Below are positions 1-6,163 of a stretch of DNA of 10,185 nucleotides, one piece after another (positions within the stretch are counted from its first letter, which is position 1; the number at the start of each line of letters is the position of its first letter). This DNA comes from CAYLOP01 sp964385305 (GTDB lineage Bacteria; Chloroflexota; Anaerolineae; Anaerolineales; E44-bin32). The stretch is taken from contig CAYLOP010000110.1 in the NCBI GenBank assembly GCA_964385305.1, positions 1-10,185 on the forward strand, in the 5' to 3' direction. A program made the translations under genes and the position numbers. The notes beneath the pieces were generated by a model, which worked only from the letters and a program-made list of their open reading frames with translations, ran no database searches and had not been told where the DNA came from.

Positions 1-134
1 ACCTGCGCTTGGGGCAAGGCCGAGAGAATACAAAGCTGTACTTGAAGGAGAACCCTAATCTTATTGAAGAATTGGAGGCGGGTATCCGGGCAGCAGTTGG
101 GATTGAAACGCCTCCAATTGATTTTGATGACTAA
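1..134 (+). CDS. recA: RecA recombinase, C-terminal fragment
   Basis: This is the last 43 codons of recA, cut by the window edge; the reading frame begins at base 3 and ends with TAA at 132-134. The tail reads as LRLGQGRENTKLYLKENP, then a helix with LIEELEAGIRAA, and an acidic end IDFDD. That pattern (G-x-G-R-E-N-x-K, then an E-rich helix and an acidic tip) is the usual end of bacterial RecA, which forms filaments on single-stranded DNA, drives strand exchange and triggers LexA-type self-cleavage. The ATPase core lies outside the window, so its Walker motifs cannot be checked. Identity is supported by recX following on the same strand. A tight hairpin starts four bases after the stop codon. 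Confidence 0.93.
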   Translation, partial: LRLGQGRENTKLYLKENPNLIEELEAGIRAAVGIETPPIDFDD

Positions 135-138
135 GGAT

Positions 139-153
139 GCGAGCAAGGCTCGC
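139..153 (+). terminator. Hairpin directly after the recA stop codon
   Basis: GCGAGC (139-144), a three-base loop AAG (145-147) and GCTCGC (148-153) form a perfect 6-bp GC-rich stem starting four bases after the recA TAA. The position suits a 3'-end or attenuating hairpin that lets recA be expressed more than recX. No run of T follows, so it does not meet the usual intrinsic terminator pattern; it could instead protect the recA mRNA end. Confidence 0.35.
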
Positions 154-414
154 GCGGATGAGACAGACTCGCCGTGCCAAACTGAATAAATCGGGGACAA
201 TGCGCGGCAAAGGTAACGTGTACGATCTCTGGATCGAGATTTGACTCCGCTAGGTATGTGACTATTTGGCGGAAGGTGAAAAAGTAAATGCGTTTTCCCC
301 TAAACGGGGTGTCTTCCTGACCATATCGCTGCCTTTGCGTTGATTGGACCTAGGGCTAGCGAAGCGGTGTTGTATCTGCATCTTGAGAACGTTGATCGTT
401 AGTGCGTTACCGAA

Positions 415-442
415 AGCCGTGATCGGGTCTTCCGTCACGGCT
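415..442 (+). promoter_or_regulatory. Leader hairpin before recX
   Basis: AGCCGTGA (415-422) pairs perfectly with TCACGGCT (435-442). Inside it, after one bulged T, CGG (424-426) pairs with CCG (432-434) around a five-base loop GTCTT. The result is an 11-bp bulged stem ending 13 bases before the recX Shine-Dalgarno. No T tract follows. It may be a leader structure tuning recX expression, the foot of a partial terminator, or a protein-binding dyad; the sequence alone does not decide. Confidence 0.45.
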
Positions 443-466
443 GGTTTGATTCATTGAGGTGAGGGT

Positions 467-1117
467 GTGAGTGGTGTGATTACCGCGTTAAAACTTGGAT
501 CGAGGAATCATCATCGCGTCAATGTTTATTTAGACGGCACGTTTGGATTCAGCATTGCGAAAGTTTTAACGAGTGGACTTAAAGTCGGACAGACCTTGAC
601 GGATGGTCACATTGCCGATTTGAGGGCCCGCGATGCACTAGAGCGTTGCTACCAACGCGCCCTTCGATTGCTGCAGTACCGCCCGCGTTCAGAACGAGAA
701 CTCCGTGATTATTTCGACCGACATCAAATTCCCTCGGATGTACAAGAGGTTGTTTTTAAAAGACTTCAGAATGCAGATTTAGTCGATGATGAAGCGTTCG
801 CTGCCGCCTGGGTGGAAAACCGGCGGCTTTTTCGACCGCGCAGTGAGCGGGCATTGCGTGTGGAATTAAAGATGAAAGGTGTCTCGAGAGAGACAATCGA
901 TGCTGCTCTCGAAGAGCATGACGAGGAAGATGCGGCATATCAAGCGGCTGTCATTGGCGCTCGGCGATGGAAGGATCGATCTTGGGATGATTTTCGTCTA
1001 CGCCTCGGTGCATATCTGGCACGCCGTGGTTTCTCGTATACAACAGTTTCCCCAGTGGTCGCACGTGTTTGGCACGAGATCACCGGTGTTGAAGATGAAA
1101 GTGAGGTTATAAAGTGA
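467..1117 (+). CDS. recX: RecX regulatory protein
   Basis: RecX binds RecA filaments and limits their growth or activity in the cytoplasm, keeping recombination and the SOS response in check. The 216-residue protein has an N-terminal beta-rich extension (residues 1-50, with RVNVYLDGTFGFSI) followed by the helical RecX repeats. Two segments begin with the same RPRSER motif, at 72-77 and 123-128, each leading into a short three-helix unit; the first ends in LVDDEAFAAAWVENR, a RecX hallmark. A third helical part (about 155-205) contains RLGAYLARRGFS. The start is GTG at 467, chosen because GAGGTGAGGG (456-465) lies just upstream and the N-terminal extension is typical of RecX from deep-branching phyla. 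The gene lies downstream of recA, as in many bacteria, and its last four bases overlap the start of rny. Confidence 0.9.
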   Translation: MSGVITALKLGSRNHHRVNVYLDGTFGFSIAKVLTSGLKVGQTLTDGHIADLRARDALERCYQRALRLLQYRPRSERELRDYFDRHQIPSDVQEVVFKRLQNADLVDDEAFAAAWVENRRLFRPRSERALRVELKMKGVSRETIDAALEEHDEEDAAYQAAVIGARRWKDRSWDDFRLRLGAYLARRGFSYTTVSPVVARVWHEITGVEDESEVIK

Positions 1118-2643
1118 ATCCCACATGGGTGATGATAGGCGTATTAATCGCACTGTTAGGTGGTGCGATCATCGGATACTTTTCGCGACAGTTGCAGATT
1201 GAACGTGATCTACGCGGCCGACAGGCGGATGCTGATCGGATTATTGAAGAGGCACAAGCTGGCGCAAAGGAGATCGAGCTCAAAGCCCGCGACAATGCTC
1301 TCCGAACTCGAGATGACGCGGAAGCAGAAATTTCCCGCCGCCGCAATGAATTCTCCCGAGAAGAAGAGAGGTTGCAGAATCGCCGGGCTGAGTTGGATCG
1401 AAGATTCGAGCAGATCGATAAGCGGGATCAAACGCTGAACAAACGACAAAGTTCCATCGACCGCCGTGCTAACGAGCTGGAACAACGCCATGAGGAGACA
1501 TTGAAGGAATTGGAGAGAGTCTCCAGCATGTCTCAAGAGGAGGCGAAAGAGCAATTGCTGATGGAGGTCGAGCATGAGGCCCGCGATGACATGGTTCGCA
1601 TCATCCGGCGAATCGAGGAGCAGGCGCAAGCTGAAGGAGAGCGAAAGGCGCGGGAAATAATCGCTGATGCCATCCAGCGGGTAGCATCGGAGCATGTCGC
1701 TGAAGTGACGGTCTCCATCGTTCCGCTCCCTTCTGACGACATGAAAGGGCGCGTCATCGGGCGCAATGGGCGCAATATCCGCGCCTTCGAACAGGCTGCC
1801 GGCGTAGATGTAGTCGTGGACGACACTCCCGAGGCCGTGACCATTTCATGTTTTGACTCCGTTCGAAGAGAGGTAGCGCGCCAGGCGATGGAGAAGCTCG
1901 TCTTGGATGGCCGCATCCATCCTGCCCAGATCGAAAAAACTATCATACAGGTTCAGAAGGACGTGGACCGCACCATCATTGAAGAAGGTGAGAAAGCTGC
2001 CTTCGACGCAGGCGTGGCTGGTTTGCACCCAGAAATCATTAAAAAGCTGGGACGTTTGAAGTATCGAACGTCTTACGGACAGAACCAGTTGGCTCATGCC
2101 GTTGAAACCTCACAATTGGCGACGGTGATCGCCTCTGAGCTCGGCGCAGATGTGGAGGTCGCCAAAGCAGGTGGGCTTCTGCACGATATCGGTAAAGCCA
2201 TGGATCACGAAGTCGAGGGCACACATTCCTCCATTGGCGCTGAATTCTGCAAGCGGTACAATGTGCGTCCCGCTGTGGTCAACACGATCGCTGCCCATCA
2301 TCATGAGTATGAACAAGAGTCCGTTGAGGCGGTAATCGTCGAGGCAGCTGACGCGATCAGTGGTGCAAGACCTGGCGCTCGCCGTGAGAGCCTCGAACAA
2401 TACATCAAGCGAATCCGCGCCCTGGAAGAAGTAGCCAACTCCTTCGAGGGAGTCTCACAGAGCTACGCCTTACAGGCTGGGCGTGAGATTCGCGTGATCG
2501 TGCAACCCGAGGATATCGATGATCTCGAGGCGACAAGGCTTGCACGTTCGGTCGCGAAAAAGATCGAAGAGGGAATGCAATATCCTGGTCAGATCAAGGT
2601 CACGGTGATCCGGGAGACACGCGCCGTCGATTACGCGAAGTAA
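1114..2643 (+). CDS. rny: Ribonuclease Y
   Basis: Ribonuclease Y is a membrane-anchored endoribonuclease that starts the decay of many mRNAs. The 509-residue length is usual for the family. Domains in order: one membrane helix (about residues 5-22, ILIALLGGAIIGYF-like), a long charged coiled coil (about 28-185), a KH RNA-binding domain with GRVIGRNGRNIR (212-223), and an HD hydrolase domain with HD at 357-358 in GGLLHDIGKAMDHE, plus H328 and the HHH cluster at 395-397 that complete the metal site. The GTG start at 1114 sits inside the recX end (shared bases GTGA), so translation is probably coupled; it places the membrane helix right at the N terminus, as expected. All catalytic residues are present. 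A recA/recX/rny neighbourhood is seen in Chloroflexota and some related lineages, from general knowledge. Confidence 0.96.
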   Translation: MNPTWVMIGVLIALLGGAIIGYFSRQLQIERDLRGRQADADRIIEEAQAGAKEIELKARDNALRTRDDAEAEISRRRNEFSREEERLQNRRAELDRRFEQIDKRDQTLNKRQSSIDRRANELEQRHEETLKELERVSSMSQEEAKEQLLMEVEHEARDDMVRIIRRIEEQAQAEGERKAREIIADAIQRVASEHVAEVTVSIVPLPSDDMKGRVIGRNGRNIRAFEQAAGVDVVVDDTPEAVTISCFDSVRREVARQAMEKLVLDGRIHPAQIEKTIIQVQKDVDRTIIEEGEKAAFDAGVAGLHPEIIKKLGRLKYRTSYGQNQLAHAVETSQLATVIASELGADVEVAKAGGLLHDIGKAMDHEVEGTHSSIGAEFCKRYNVRPAVVNTIAAHHHEYEQESVEAVIVEAADAISGARPGARRESLEQYIKRIRALEEVANSFEGVSQSYALQAGREIRVIVQPEDIDDLEATRLARSVAKKIEEGMQYPGQIKVTVIRETRAVDYAK

Positions 2644-2650
2644 GAACCCT

Positions 2651-2680
2651 GTAGGAAAAGATCGTTCCTGCCTGTCAGGA
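2651..2680 (+). terminator. Possible rny terminator with alternative hairpins
   Basis: Eight bases after the rny stop, GTAGGAA (2651-2657) can pair with TTCCTGC (2665-2671) around a seven-base loop, with one G-T pair. The same TCCTG (2666-2670) can instead pair with CAGGA (2676-2680), followed by TTTGG. The two stems exclude each other. The T run is short, so this is only a weak intrinsic terminator candidate. A further 5-bp dyad, CGATC/GATCG, lies at 2720-2736 in the same convergent gap. Confidence 0.3.
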
Positions 2681-2787
2681 TTTGGCTTGTAGCCTGCGTT
2701 GGCGCAGCATTTCGCTATACGATCGAAACGGGATCGGATTAGGATTTGGAATTCTACCCGCGTAACGACCATGCACCACGGAAGCAG

Positions 2788-3378
2788 CTATACCGTGTGA
2801 GCTGGGCGGGGCGCGCCATACAGGTACCAGAAGGCAGGTGGGGGATATAACCTCTCGAGACGTTCATCCCAGATGAATGGTCCAGTGATGAAATACGCCC
2901 TGAGTTTTGAATCCAGACTCTGTGCGCTTGCGCTTAACAACTCAACCTCAGGGTGTTTGGACGCGGGATCGAGCAAGCGCTGGAACATGACTCGCTGGCG
3001 GACTTCATGTACATAGTTTTCAGGTCCTTCTTTTTTTTCTTCCAAATCCGTTAGGTAGGCTCGCCATAAGTTCAATCGAGAGTGAAGTTCCCTCACGGCT
3101 TTTTGTTCGATCCCCACTTCCCACTTTACCTGGTTGTGCGCAAACAACGAACGTATTTGAAGCCATGCAGCTGCCTGGCTGGAGGTCATCTCCCCTTCTT
3201 GTGCGGTGAGTTCATCGATTGTCAGCAGTATGCCGCCAAGGGTGAGGCGAGGAAAGCGCGGCATCCCGCGCGCGACACGGTGCTCCAAGGGCCAAAAAAG
3301 CTCCGTGGAGAGCAGATAGGGTTCTAGTTCGTCGAGCATCGCGTTTGCAAGAGACAAATTGTAGTCAGGAGGGTGCAT
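2788..3378 (-). CDS. Protein of unknown function, coupled to a response regulator
   Basis: I do not recognise this 196-residue protein as a named family. It is soluble-looking, with no signal peptide or membrane segment, mainly helical and rich in aromatic residues. Visible blocks: LDELEPYLLSTELFWPLE (15-32), FPRLTLGGILLTIDEL (42-57), WLQIRSLFAHNQVKWEVGIEQ (72-92), an amphipathic stretch RELHSRLNLWRAYLTDLEE (96-114), VRQRVMFQRLL (126-136), and a striking C-terminal aromatic-proline block FIWDERLERLYPPPAFWYLYG (168-188). The conserved-looking blocks and normal codon use suggest a real gene. Its ATG lies 14 bases inside the end of the upstream response regulator, with only a weak GGAG upstream, so translation is probably coupled to it. 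That pairing suggests, but does not prove, a shared pathway such as an effector or partner of the receiver. No catalytic motif is evident. Confidence 0.75.
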   Translation of the reverse strand: MHPPDYNLSLANAMLDELEPYLLSTELFWPLEHRVARGMPRFPRLTLGGILLTIDELTAQEGEMTSSQAAAWLQIRSLFAHNQVKWEVGIEQKAVRELHSRLNLWRAYLTDLEEKKEGPENYVHEVRQRVMFQRLLDPASKHPEVELLSASAQSLDSKLRAYFITGPFIWDERLERLYPPPAFWYLYGAPRPAHTV

Positions 3379-3760
3379 CTGCGCTGGTTTCTCCGCCGAT
3401 GGCTTTTTGAATGGCGTCGAGAAGACTACCGCGTGTGATGGGCTTACCGAGGTAGTCGGTGGCGCCGAGGCTCACGCCGACGTCTCGGTCTTCAGGGCGG
3501 TTCTTTGCGGTCAGGACGATCACAGGTGGGTGATGTCCGGGATCGGCACGAAGCGCTCGCAAGACATCGAAACCTGACAAATCAGGCATCATAATATCGA
3601 GCAAAATAACATCAAACTCAAGCTGCCGCGCAAGTTGAAGTCCTTCCACTCCTCCACCTGCAAGGCGGACTTCGTGTCCTGCGGTTTGGAGCGTTAACTC
3701 AATCAAACCTAGCGTGTCTGGTTCATCATCCACAACCAGGATGCGCGTGGGTTTGGTCAT
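3365..3760 (-). CDS. Single-domain response regulator (CheY-like receiver)
   Basis: This cytoplasmic 131-residue protein is a complete receiver domain and nothing else. The acidic pair D11-D12 in ILVVDDEPD, the phospho-acceptor D55 in VILLDIMMPDLSGFDVL, T84 in IVLTAK and K106 in YLGKPI are all present, so phosphorylation by a histidine kinase should be possible. It lacks any DNA-binding or enzymatic output domain; it must act through protein contacts or as a phosphorelay step. The start is well supported by AGGAGGG (3766-3772 on the minus strand) five bases upstream. The stop overlaps the start of the unknown gene at 2788-3378, making that protein the best guess for a partner. No histidine kinase is present in the window. 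The C-terminal tail (GGETSADAPS) is probably disordered. Confidence 0.93.
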   Translation of the reverse strand: MTKPTRILVVDDEPDTLGLIELTLQTAGHEVRLAGGGVEGLQLARQLEFDVILLDIMMPDLSGFDVLRALRADPGHHPPVIVLTAKNRPEDRDVGVSLGATDYLGKPITRGSLLDAIQKAIGGETSADAPS

Positions 3761-3790
3761 GAGATCCCTCCTGATACTGCGATGGCGTTT

Positions 3791-3820
3791 ATTGTATACC
3801 GGTGATGGTTTACCTGCCAG
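3791..3820 (-). promoter_or_regulatory. Candidate promoter of the response regulator pair
   Basis: Read on the minus strand, CTGGCA (3820-3815) and TACAAT (3796-3791) form a -35/-10 pair with an 18-base spacer. They match the sigma-70-type consensus at four and five of six positions. The start point would fall about 25 bases before the ATG, leaving room for the strong AGGAGGG ribosome binding site. An overlapping TATACA reading of the -10, with a shorter spacer, is also possible. Confidence 0.4.
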
Positions 3821-3850
3821 TTCAAATTACCATGAACGACGACGGCTCCT

Positions 3851-3866
3851 ATAAAATATGTTTTAT
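3851..3866 (-). terminator. AT-rich hairpin downstream of the dehydrogenase operon
   Basis: ATAAAA (3851-3856) and TTTTAT (3861-3866) form a 6-bp, all-AT inverted repeat with a four-base loop, about 70 bases beyond the pdhC stop. It lacks the GC-rich stem of a standard intrinsic terminator and could equally be a promoter-like AT-rich patch. I see no stronger terminator between 3937 and 3761, so the operon may read on into the response regulator or use factor-dependent termination. Confidence 0.2.
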
Positions 3867-3937
3867 TCCTTCAATGTTCAAATCTATGCGAATCCGTGGT
3901 CCTGAATAATAAACACGCCATGGTTTGTCCAAAAGGA

Positions 3938-5191
3938 TCAAAGGAAGAAGCGTAACGGGTGCTCGAGGTGATCTTTGAAAACCTGGAGCCAGCGTGCAGC
4001 TTCGGCGCCATCGGTAACGCGATGATCTCCAGAGAGCGTGCACTGCACTCGAAGCCCTTTGACGATCTGCCCATTCTCAAACACGGGCTCTTCCCGCACA
4101 CCCCCGATCGCCAGGATCGCCGCCTCAGGAGGATTGATGATGGCAATGAAATGGTCGATGCCAAACATACCCAGATTGGAGACTGTGAAAGTTGACCCCT
4201 CGATATCATCCGGTCGGACTTTGCCTTGCCGCGTACGGTCCACCATCTCGCGGATTTCCCTCGAGAGCATTCGCAAGGGCTTTCTATCTGCCTCCCGGCA
4301 AACCACGGTGAGCAGGCCTTCGTCGACGGCAACCGCAACGCCGACATTGATCTCGCCATGCCGCACAATGTGATCCCCATCCAGGGATGCATTGAGATTG
4401 GGGAAATCGCGGAGCGCAAGGGCGGCGGCCTTGACGATGAAGTCGTTGAGGGAGAGCTTCTCGCCCTCCGGCAGCATCTCGTTCGCCTCGGCCCTGAACG
4501 CGGTCATCGGCCCAGCGTCGACATCCATGGTAATGTAGAAGTGTGGCGCTTGCTGCTTTGCAGCGACCATACGCTTGCCGATGGTGGATCGCAGTCTGCT
4601 TAGAGGAACTCGCACGGTTTCTCCAGGTGGGAGTGAGGGCAGAATACCTGGCTCAGGCGCGCCTGCGCCGACATATCCTTCCTGCATTGAACGTTCGATG
4701 TCTCGTTTAACAATCCGGCCTCCCGGACCGGTGCCCCGGATCGAAGCAAGGTTGAGCCCAAGTTCTCGTGCCATCTTGCGCGCAAGCGGGGAGGCGCCGA
4801 AGCCGCCTGGGGATCTCCCATCTCCAGCCTCCGCTTCGACGACTGGGGCGGTCTCTACGACCGTTGGTGTTGCTTCAACCGCAGGTTCTGGCGCAGTTCC
4901 AGGGGAAGGGGTTTCCAGTTCCGAAAGCAGGGCGTCTAAGTCAACGGTTTCGTCTGGGGCGCCAATCACGGCGATCGGCGTGCCAACAGGTGTGATTGTC
5001 CCTTCTGAGATCAGGTGCTTATGGACAATCCCATTCGCCAGCGCCTCAACTTCCACCGTGGCTTTGTCGGTCTCAATCTCCGCTATGACCTGTCCTTTTT
5101 TAACCGGCTCCCCTTCGGAGATGATCCAGCGTACCAAGATGCCCTCAGCCATATCGAAACCCAGCTTGGGCATGATCACAACTTCCGCCAT
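3938..5191 (-). CDS. pdhC: Dihydrolipoamide acetyltransferase, E2 of pyruvate dehydrogenase
   Basis: E2 forms the core of the 2-oxoacid dehydrogenase complex and moves the acetyl group from the lipoyl arm to CoA. The 417 residues show three parts in order: one lipoyl domain (1-78) with the lipoylated lysine K43 in ETDKATVEVEA; an Ala/Pro/Glu-rich flexible linker (about 94-130); the peripheral subunit-binding domain (133-166, ASPLARKMARELG...GTGPGGRIVKRDI); then, after a second linker, the catalytic acyltransferase domain (about 190-417) with the active-site motif H390-R-V-T-D394-G. Nothing essential is missing. The ATG shares its A with the pdhB stop (TGATG), and AGAGAGG (5199-5205) is seven bases upstream, so the two are translationally coupled. 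The substrate is inferred as pyruvate from the E1 partners; an acetoin or branched-chain complex is the main alternative. Confidence 0.95.
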   Translation of the reverse strand: MAEVVIMPKLGFDMAEGILVRWIISEGEPVKKGQVIAEIETDKATVEVEALANGIVHKHLISEGTITPVGTPIAVIGAPDETVDLDALLSELETPSPGTAPEPAVEATPTVVETAPVVEAEAGDGRSPGGFGASPLARKMARELGLNLASIRGTGPGGRIVKRDIERSMQEGYVGAGAPEPGILPSLPPGETVRVPLSRLRSTIGKRMVAAKQQAPHFYITMDVDAGPMTAFRAEANEMLPEGEKLSLNDFIVKAAALALRDFPNLNASLDGDHIVRHGEINVGVAVAVDEGLLTVVCREADRKPLRMLSREIREMVDRTRQGKVRPDDIEGSTFTVSNLGMFGIDHFIAIINPPEAAILAIGGVREEPVFENGQIVKGLRVQCTLSGDHRVTDGAEAARWLQVFKDHLEHPLRFFL

Positions 5192-6162
5192 CAGAGCACC
5201 TCTCTCACCGCAGCAAGTATATCTTCAACCTGAGGTAACGCGAGTTGTTCAAGTGCGTAATTGTACGGCAACGGTACCTCTTCCTGCGCAACACGCCGTA
5301 TCGGAGCATCGGCGTAATCGAAAGCCTCTTCGTAGAGCCGGGCGGCAACCTCCGCTCCGATGCCGTAGGATGGCCAGCCTTCCTCGACGATCACACAGCG
5401 ATTGGTTCGTTTAAAGGATTCCAGGATGGGCTCCATATCCAACGGACGCAGCGTTCGCAAGTCGATAACCTCGGCTTCAATGCCTTCACCGGCTAGCTTC
5501 TCCGCGGCTTCAAGCGAGACCTGCAGCATCTTCGAGTAGGACACGATCGTCACATCGCGGCCCGCTCTCTGTATTTTCGAGACGCCGATGGGTTCAAGGT
5601 ATTCATCATCAGGGACTTCGCCACGCGTTTGGTAAAGCGTAGCGTGTTCGATGAACATGACGGGGTTGTCACTGCGAATCGCAGATTTTAGCAGACCTTT
5701 TGCGTCGTGGGGTGTTCCGGGTGCGATGACGATGAGACCAGGGAAGTGGGCGAACACGACATCGGGAGTCTGGGAATGGGTCGCACCAAGCTGTCTCCCT
5801 CCGCCGCTTACCGTACGCACGACCACAGGTACGGTGAATTGTCCGCCGAACATGCTGCGCAGCTTGGCGCTGTGGTTCACAATCTGGTCCATGGCAAGGA
5901 AGGCGAAGTTGATCGTCATGAGCTCGGCGACAGGCTTTAACCCCGTCATTGCTGCACCATTGGCTGCCCCGACGATCACGCCTTCTGCGATCGGAGTATC
6001 CCGCACACGCTTCGCGCCAAAGTGGTCGTAGAAACCCTTGGTAACCGCATAGGTTCCACCCCAAACACCCACTTCCTCGCCCATGATGATGACCCGCTCA
6101 TCCCGTTCCATCTCTTCCCAGAGCGCTTGTGAGATGGCTTCGCGCATCGTCATAACGGCCAT
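5191..6162 (-). CDS. pdhB: Pyruvate dehydrogenase E1 component, beta subunit
   Basis: Together with the alpha subunit this 323-residue protein forms the heterotetrameric, thiamine diphosphate-dependent E1 that decarboxylates pyruvate and acetylates the E2 lipoyl arm. Family marks are the N-terminal MTMREAISQALWEEMERDE, MGEEVGVWGG (27-36), the cofactor glutamate E60 in RDTPIAEG, GATHSQ (127-131 region, with the active-site histidine H129), and the C-terminal transketolase domain with IDLRTLRPLD and EEVPLPYNYALE. The ATG at 6162 is chosen rather than an upstream in-frame ATG at 6234: it gives the normal N terminus, lies one base after the pdhA stop, and has GAGGGGG (6169-6175) six bases before it. 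The upstream choice would add 24 basic residues encoded inside pdhA. The PLPYN-type C terminus favours pyruvate over branched-chain substrates. Confidence 0.94.
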   Translation of the reverse strand: MAVMTMREAISQALWEEMERDERVIIMGEEVGVWGGTYAVTKGFYDHFGAKRVRDTPIAEGVIVGAANGAAMTGLKPVAELMTINFAFLAMDQIVNHSAKLRSMFGGQFTVPVVVRTVSGGGRQLGATHSQTPDVVFAHFPGLIVIAPGTPHDAKGLLKSAIRSDNPVMFIEHATLYQTRGEVPDDEYLEPIGVSKIQRAGRDVTIVSYSKMLQVSLEAAEKLAGEGIEAEVIDLRTLRPLDMEPILESFKRTNRCVIVEEGWPSYGIGAEVAARLYEEAFDYADAPIRRVAQEEVPLPYNYALEQLALPQVEDILAAVREVL

Positions 6163-6163
6163 G

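Larger units (their letters stand above)
135..466 (+). other. recA–recX intergenic region, no gene seen
   Basis: These 332 bases hold no convincing coding region; all six frames are broken into short pieces. Two inverted repeats stand out, one just after recA (139-153) and one just before the recX ribosome binding site (415-442). A weak promoter-like pair, TTGACT at 241-246 and TATTTG at 263-268 with a 16-base spacer, could start transcription toward recX, but the -10 matches the consensus at only three positions. A short CCCC-TAAAC-GGGG repeat also lies near 297-309. The length is generous for a recA–recX gap and leaves room for a recX-specific promoter or leader. Confidence 0.6.

Noticed and set aside
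1210..1695. Minus-strand open frame opposite the rny coiled coil
   Set aside because: Its Leu/Ser-rich product is the expected complement of Glu/Arg/Gln-rich coiled-coil codons; there is no independent support.
2777..2797. CACGG/CCGTG dyad around the stop codon of the unknown gene
   Set aside because: It is only 5 bp with an 11-base loop, and half of it lies inside the coding region; too weak to call a terminator.
4575..5414. Long plus-strand open frame (279 codons) opposite pdhC and pdhB
   Set aside because: It lies antisense to the clear lipoyl and subunit-binding domains of E2, its product is low-complexity Ser/Pro/Arg, and such frames are expected opposite GC-rich genes.
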